Part shown: positions 11,374 to 11,681 of the stretch, piece after piece | How positions within the stretch are numbered: the stretch's first letter is position 1 | Layout: every line of letters starts with the position of its first letter | From: Acinetobacter lwoffii | GTDB lineage: Bacteria; Pseudomonadota; Gammaproteobacteria; Pseudomonadales; Moraxellaceae | NCBI RefSeq assembly: GCF_029024105.1 | Contig: NZ_CP118966.1 | Location: 1-11,681 of the forward strand | Length of the DNA: 11,681 nt | Reading direction: 5' to 3' | Notes under the pieces: model-generated | What the model was told of the DNA's origin: nothing | What the model saw: only the letters and a program-made list of their open reading frames with translations | The model's database searches: none | Program-made: the position numbers and the translations under genes

Positions 11374-11401
11374 ATTTAACATAAAACCTCTTATACGAAG
11401 C
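11374..11401 (-). other. pdif: pdif site 5 (D|C orientation)
   Basis: On the minus strand the XerC half is GCTTCGTATAA (11401-11391), spacer GAGGTT, XerD half TTATGTTAAAT (11384-11374). It closes the accessory region. Confidence 0.88.
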
Positions 11402-11475
11402 CAAAAAAGTAGCCCCACCCCCATGTTGGATAGGAGCTTTATGGCAAAAAATAGAGTGAATTCGATAAAAAATGA

Positions 11476-11526
11476 AATCCTCTAATTCTTGTTTTAATTA
11501 TTTTTCTAACTAAGAATTAGAGGATT
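11476..11526. repeat. 15-bp perfect inverted repeat
   Basis: AATCCTCTAATTCTT (11476-11490) and AAGAATTAGAGGATT (11512-11526) are perfect complements with a 21-base AT-rich loop. No T-run follows (AATTTCTTTACC), so it is a poor terminator. It may be an attenuator, a protein site or the end of a lost element. Confidence 0.8.
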
Positions 11527-11628
11527 AATTTCTTTACCTCTGGAGTTTTATAATTATTGTTATAAAATTTATTAAATCACTTATTGCTCAAATAATCTTC
11601 ACAATCTGATCATTCACTCATGGATAAG

Positions 11629-11644
11629 TGTGATGGAAATCACA
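11629..11644. promoter_or_regulatory. CRP-like palindrome
   Basis: TGTGA (11629-11633), six bases, TCACA (11640-11644) is an exact match to the core of the CRP/Vfr binding consensus. No promoter or downstream gene can be assigned within the window, and the ORF start at 11633 lies inside the site, so the two readings compete. Confidence 0.35.
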
Positions 11645-11681
11645 AAATCAATCAGATCTAAAAATCATACAATTACACTAT

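Larger units (their letters stand above)
9545..11401. mobile_element. pdif module 4: DUF4747-like plus membrane protein operon
   Basis: Bounded by inverted pdif sites at 9545 (C|D) and 11374 (D|C). It contains a two-gene operon and a short GC-richer tail. Module status is inferred from the sites. Confidence 0.65.
11402..11681. other. AT-rich tail without an intact gene
   Basis: No complete gene of usual size is seen. A 14-codon ORF (MAKNRVNSIKNEIL) starts at 11441 with GGAG 4 nt upstream and runs into the large inverted repeat; it may be a leader or a gene remnant. A frame opening at ATG 11633 (MEITKSIRSKNHTITL) is still open at the window edge and could be the start of a gene outside the window. 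Confidence 0.4.

Overview
The window reads as an Acinetobacter (or close Moraxellaceae) plasmid. Four things point there: an iteron-controlled Rep_3 RepB followed by a small HTH/coiled-coil 'replication DNA-binding' protein, a MobA/MobL relaxase cassette, a low-GC accessory half, and above all a series of 28-bp XerC/XerD (pdif) sites of the type that builds Acinetobacter plasmids. No transposase, insertion sequence or CRISPR array was found. With one replication region and one mobilization region, the 11.7 kb could be a whole small plasmid cut open, but no terminal overlap is visible to prove it.

Backbone (1-4548). A minus-strand pair, mobC (RSF1010-type accessory protein) then a Pmp3/YqaE-like membrane peptide, diverges from mobA (MOBQ relaxase with Tyr25 and an HxH motif). 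Between them lies an RSF1010-like oriT: an inverted repeat followed by TAAGTGCGC on the minus strand, then three more hairpins. Downstream of mobA come GAGCG-type short repeats, an AT-rich stretch, six 21/22-bp iterons, a promoter, repB, a 20-bp palindrome and the HTH/coiled-coil gene.

Accessory half (4549-11401). Six candidate pdif sites alternate strictly in orientation (C|D at 4549, D|C at 5019 [degenerate], C|D at 5088, D|C at 8424, C|D at 9545, D|C at 11374). They divide the region into: (1) a small orphan gene with a strong terminator and a 36-bp palindrome; (2) a SulP anion transporter, a small unknown ORF, and a fluoride-resistance operon made of a fluoride riboswitch, a possible 16-codon leader ORF, crcB/fluC and family I pyrophosphatase; (3) a higB-higA toxin-antitoxin pair; (4) a two-gene operon of a DUF4747-like protein and a four-helix membrane protein, the best candidate here for an uncharacterised system, possibly phage defence by analogy of architecture.

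How it works together. RepB/iterons replicate the plasmid, MobA/MobC/oriT let it be mobilized by a helper, HigBA stabilises it, and host XerC/XerD can shuffle the cargo. The fluoride module is a coherent detection-export-target-replacement unit: the riboswitch senses F-, CrcB exports it, and extra pyrophosphatase can compensate for a fluoride-sensitive essential enzyme. The tail (11402-11681) is non-coding as far as can be seen, with one large inverted repeat and a CRP-like palindrome.
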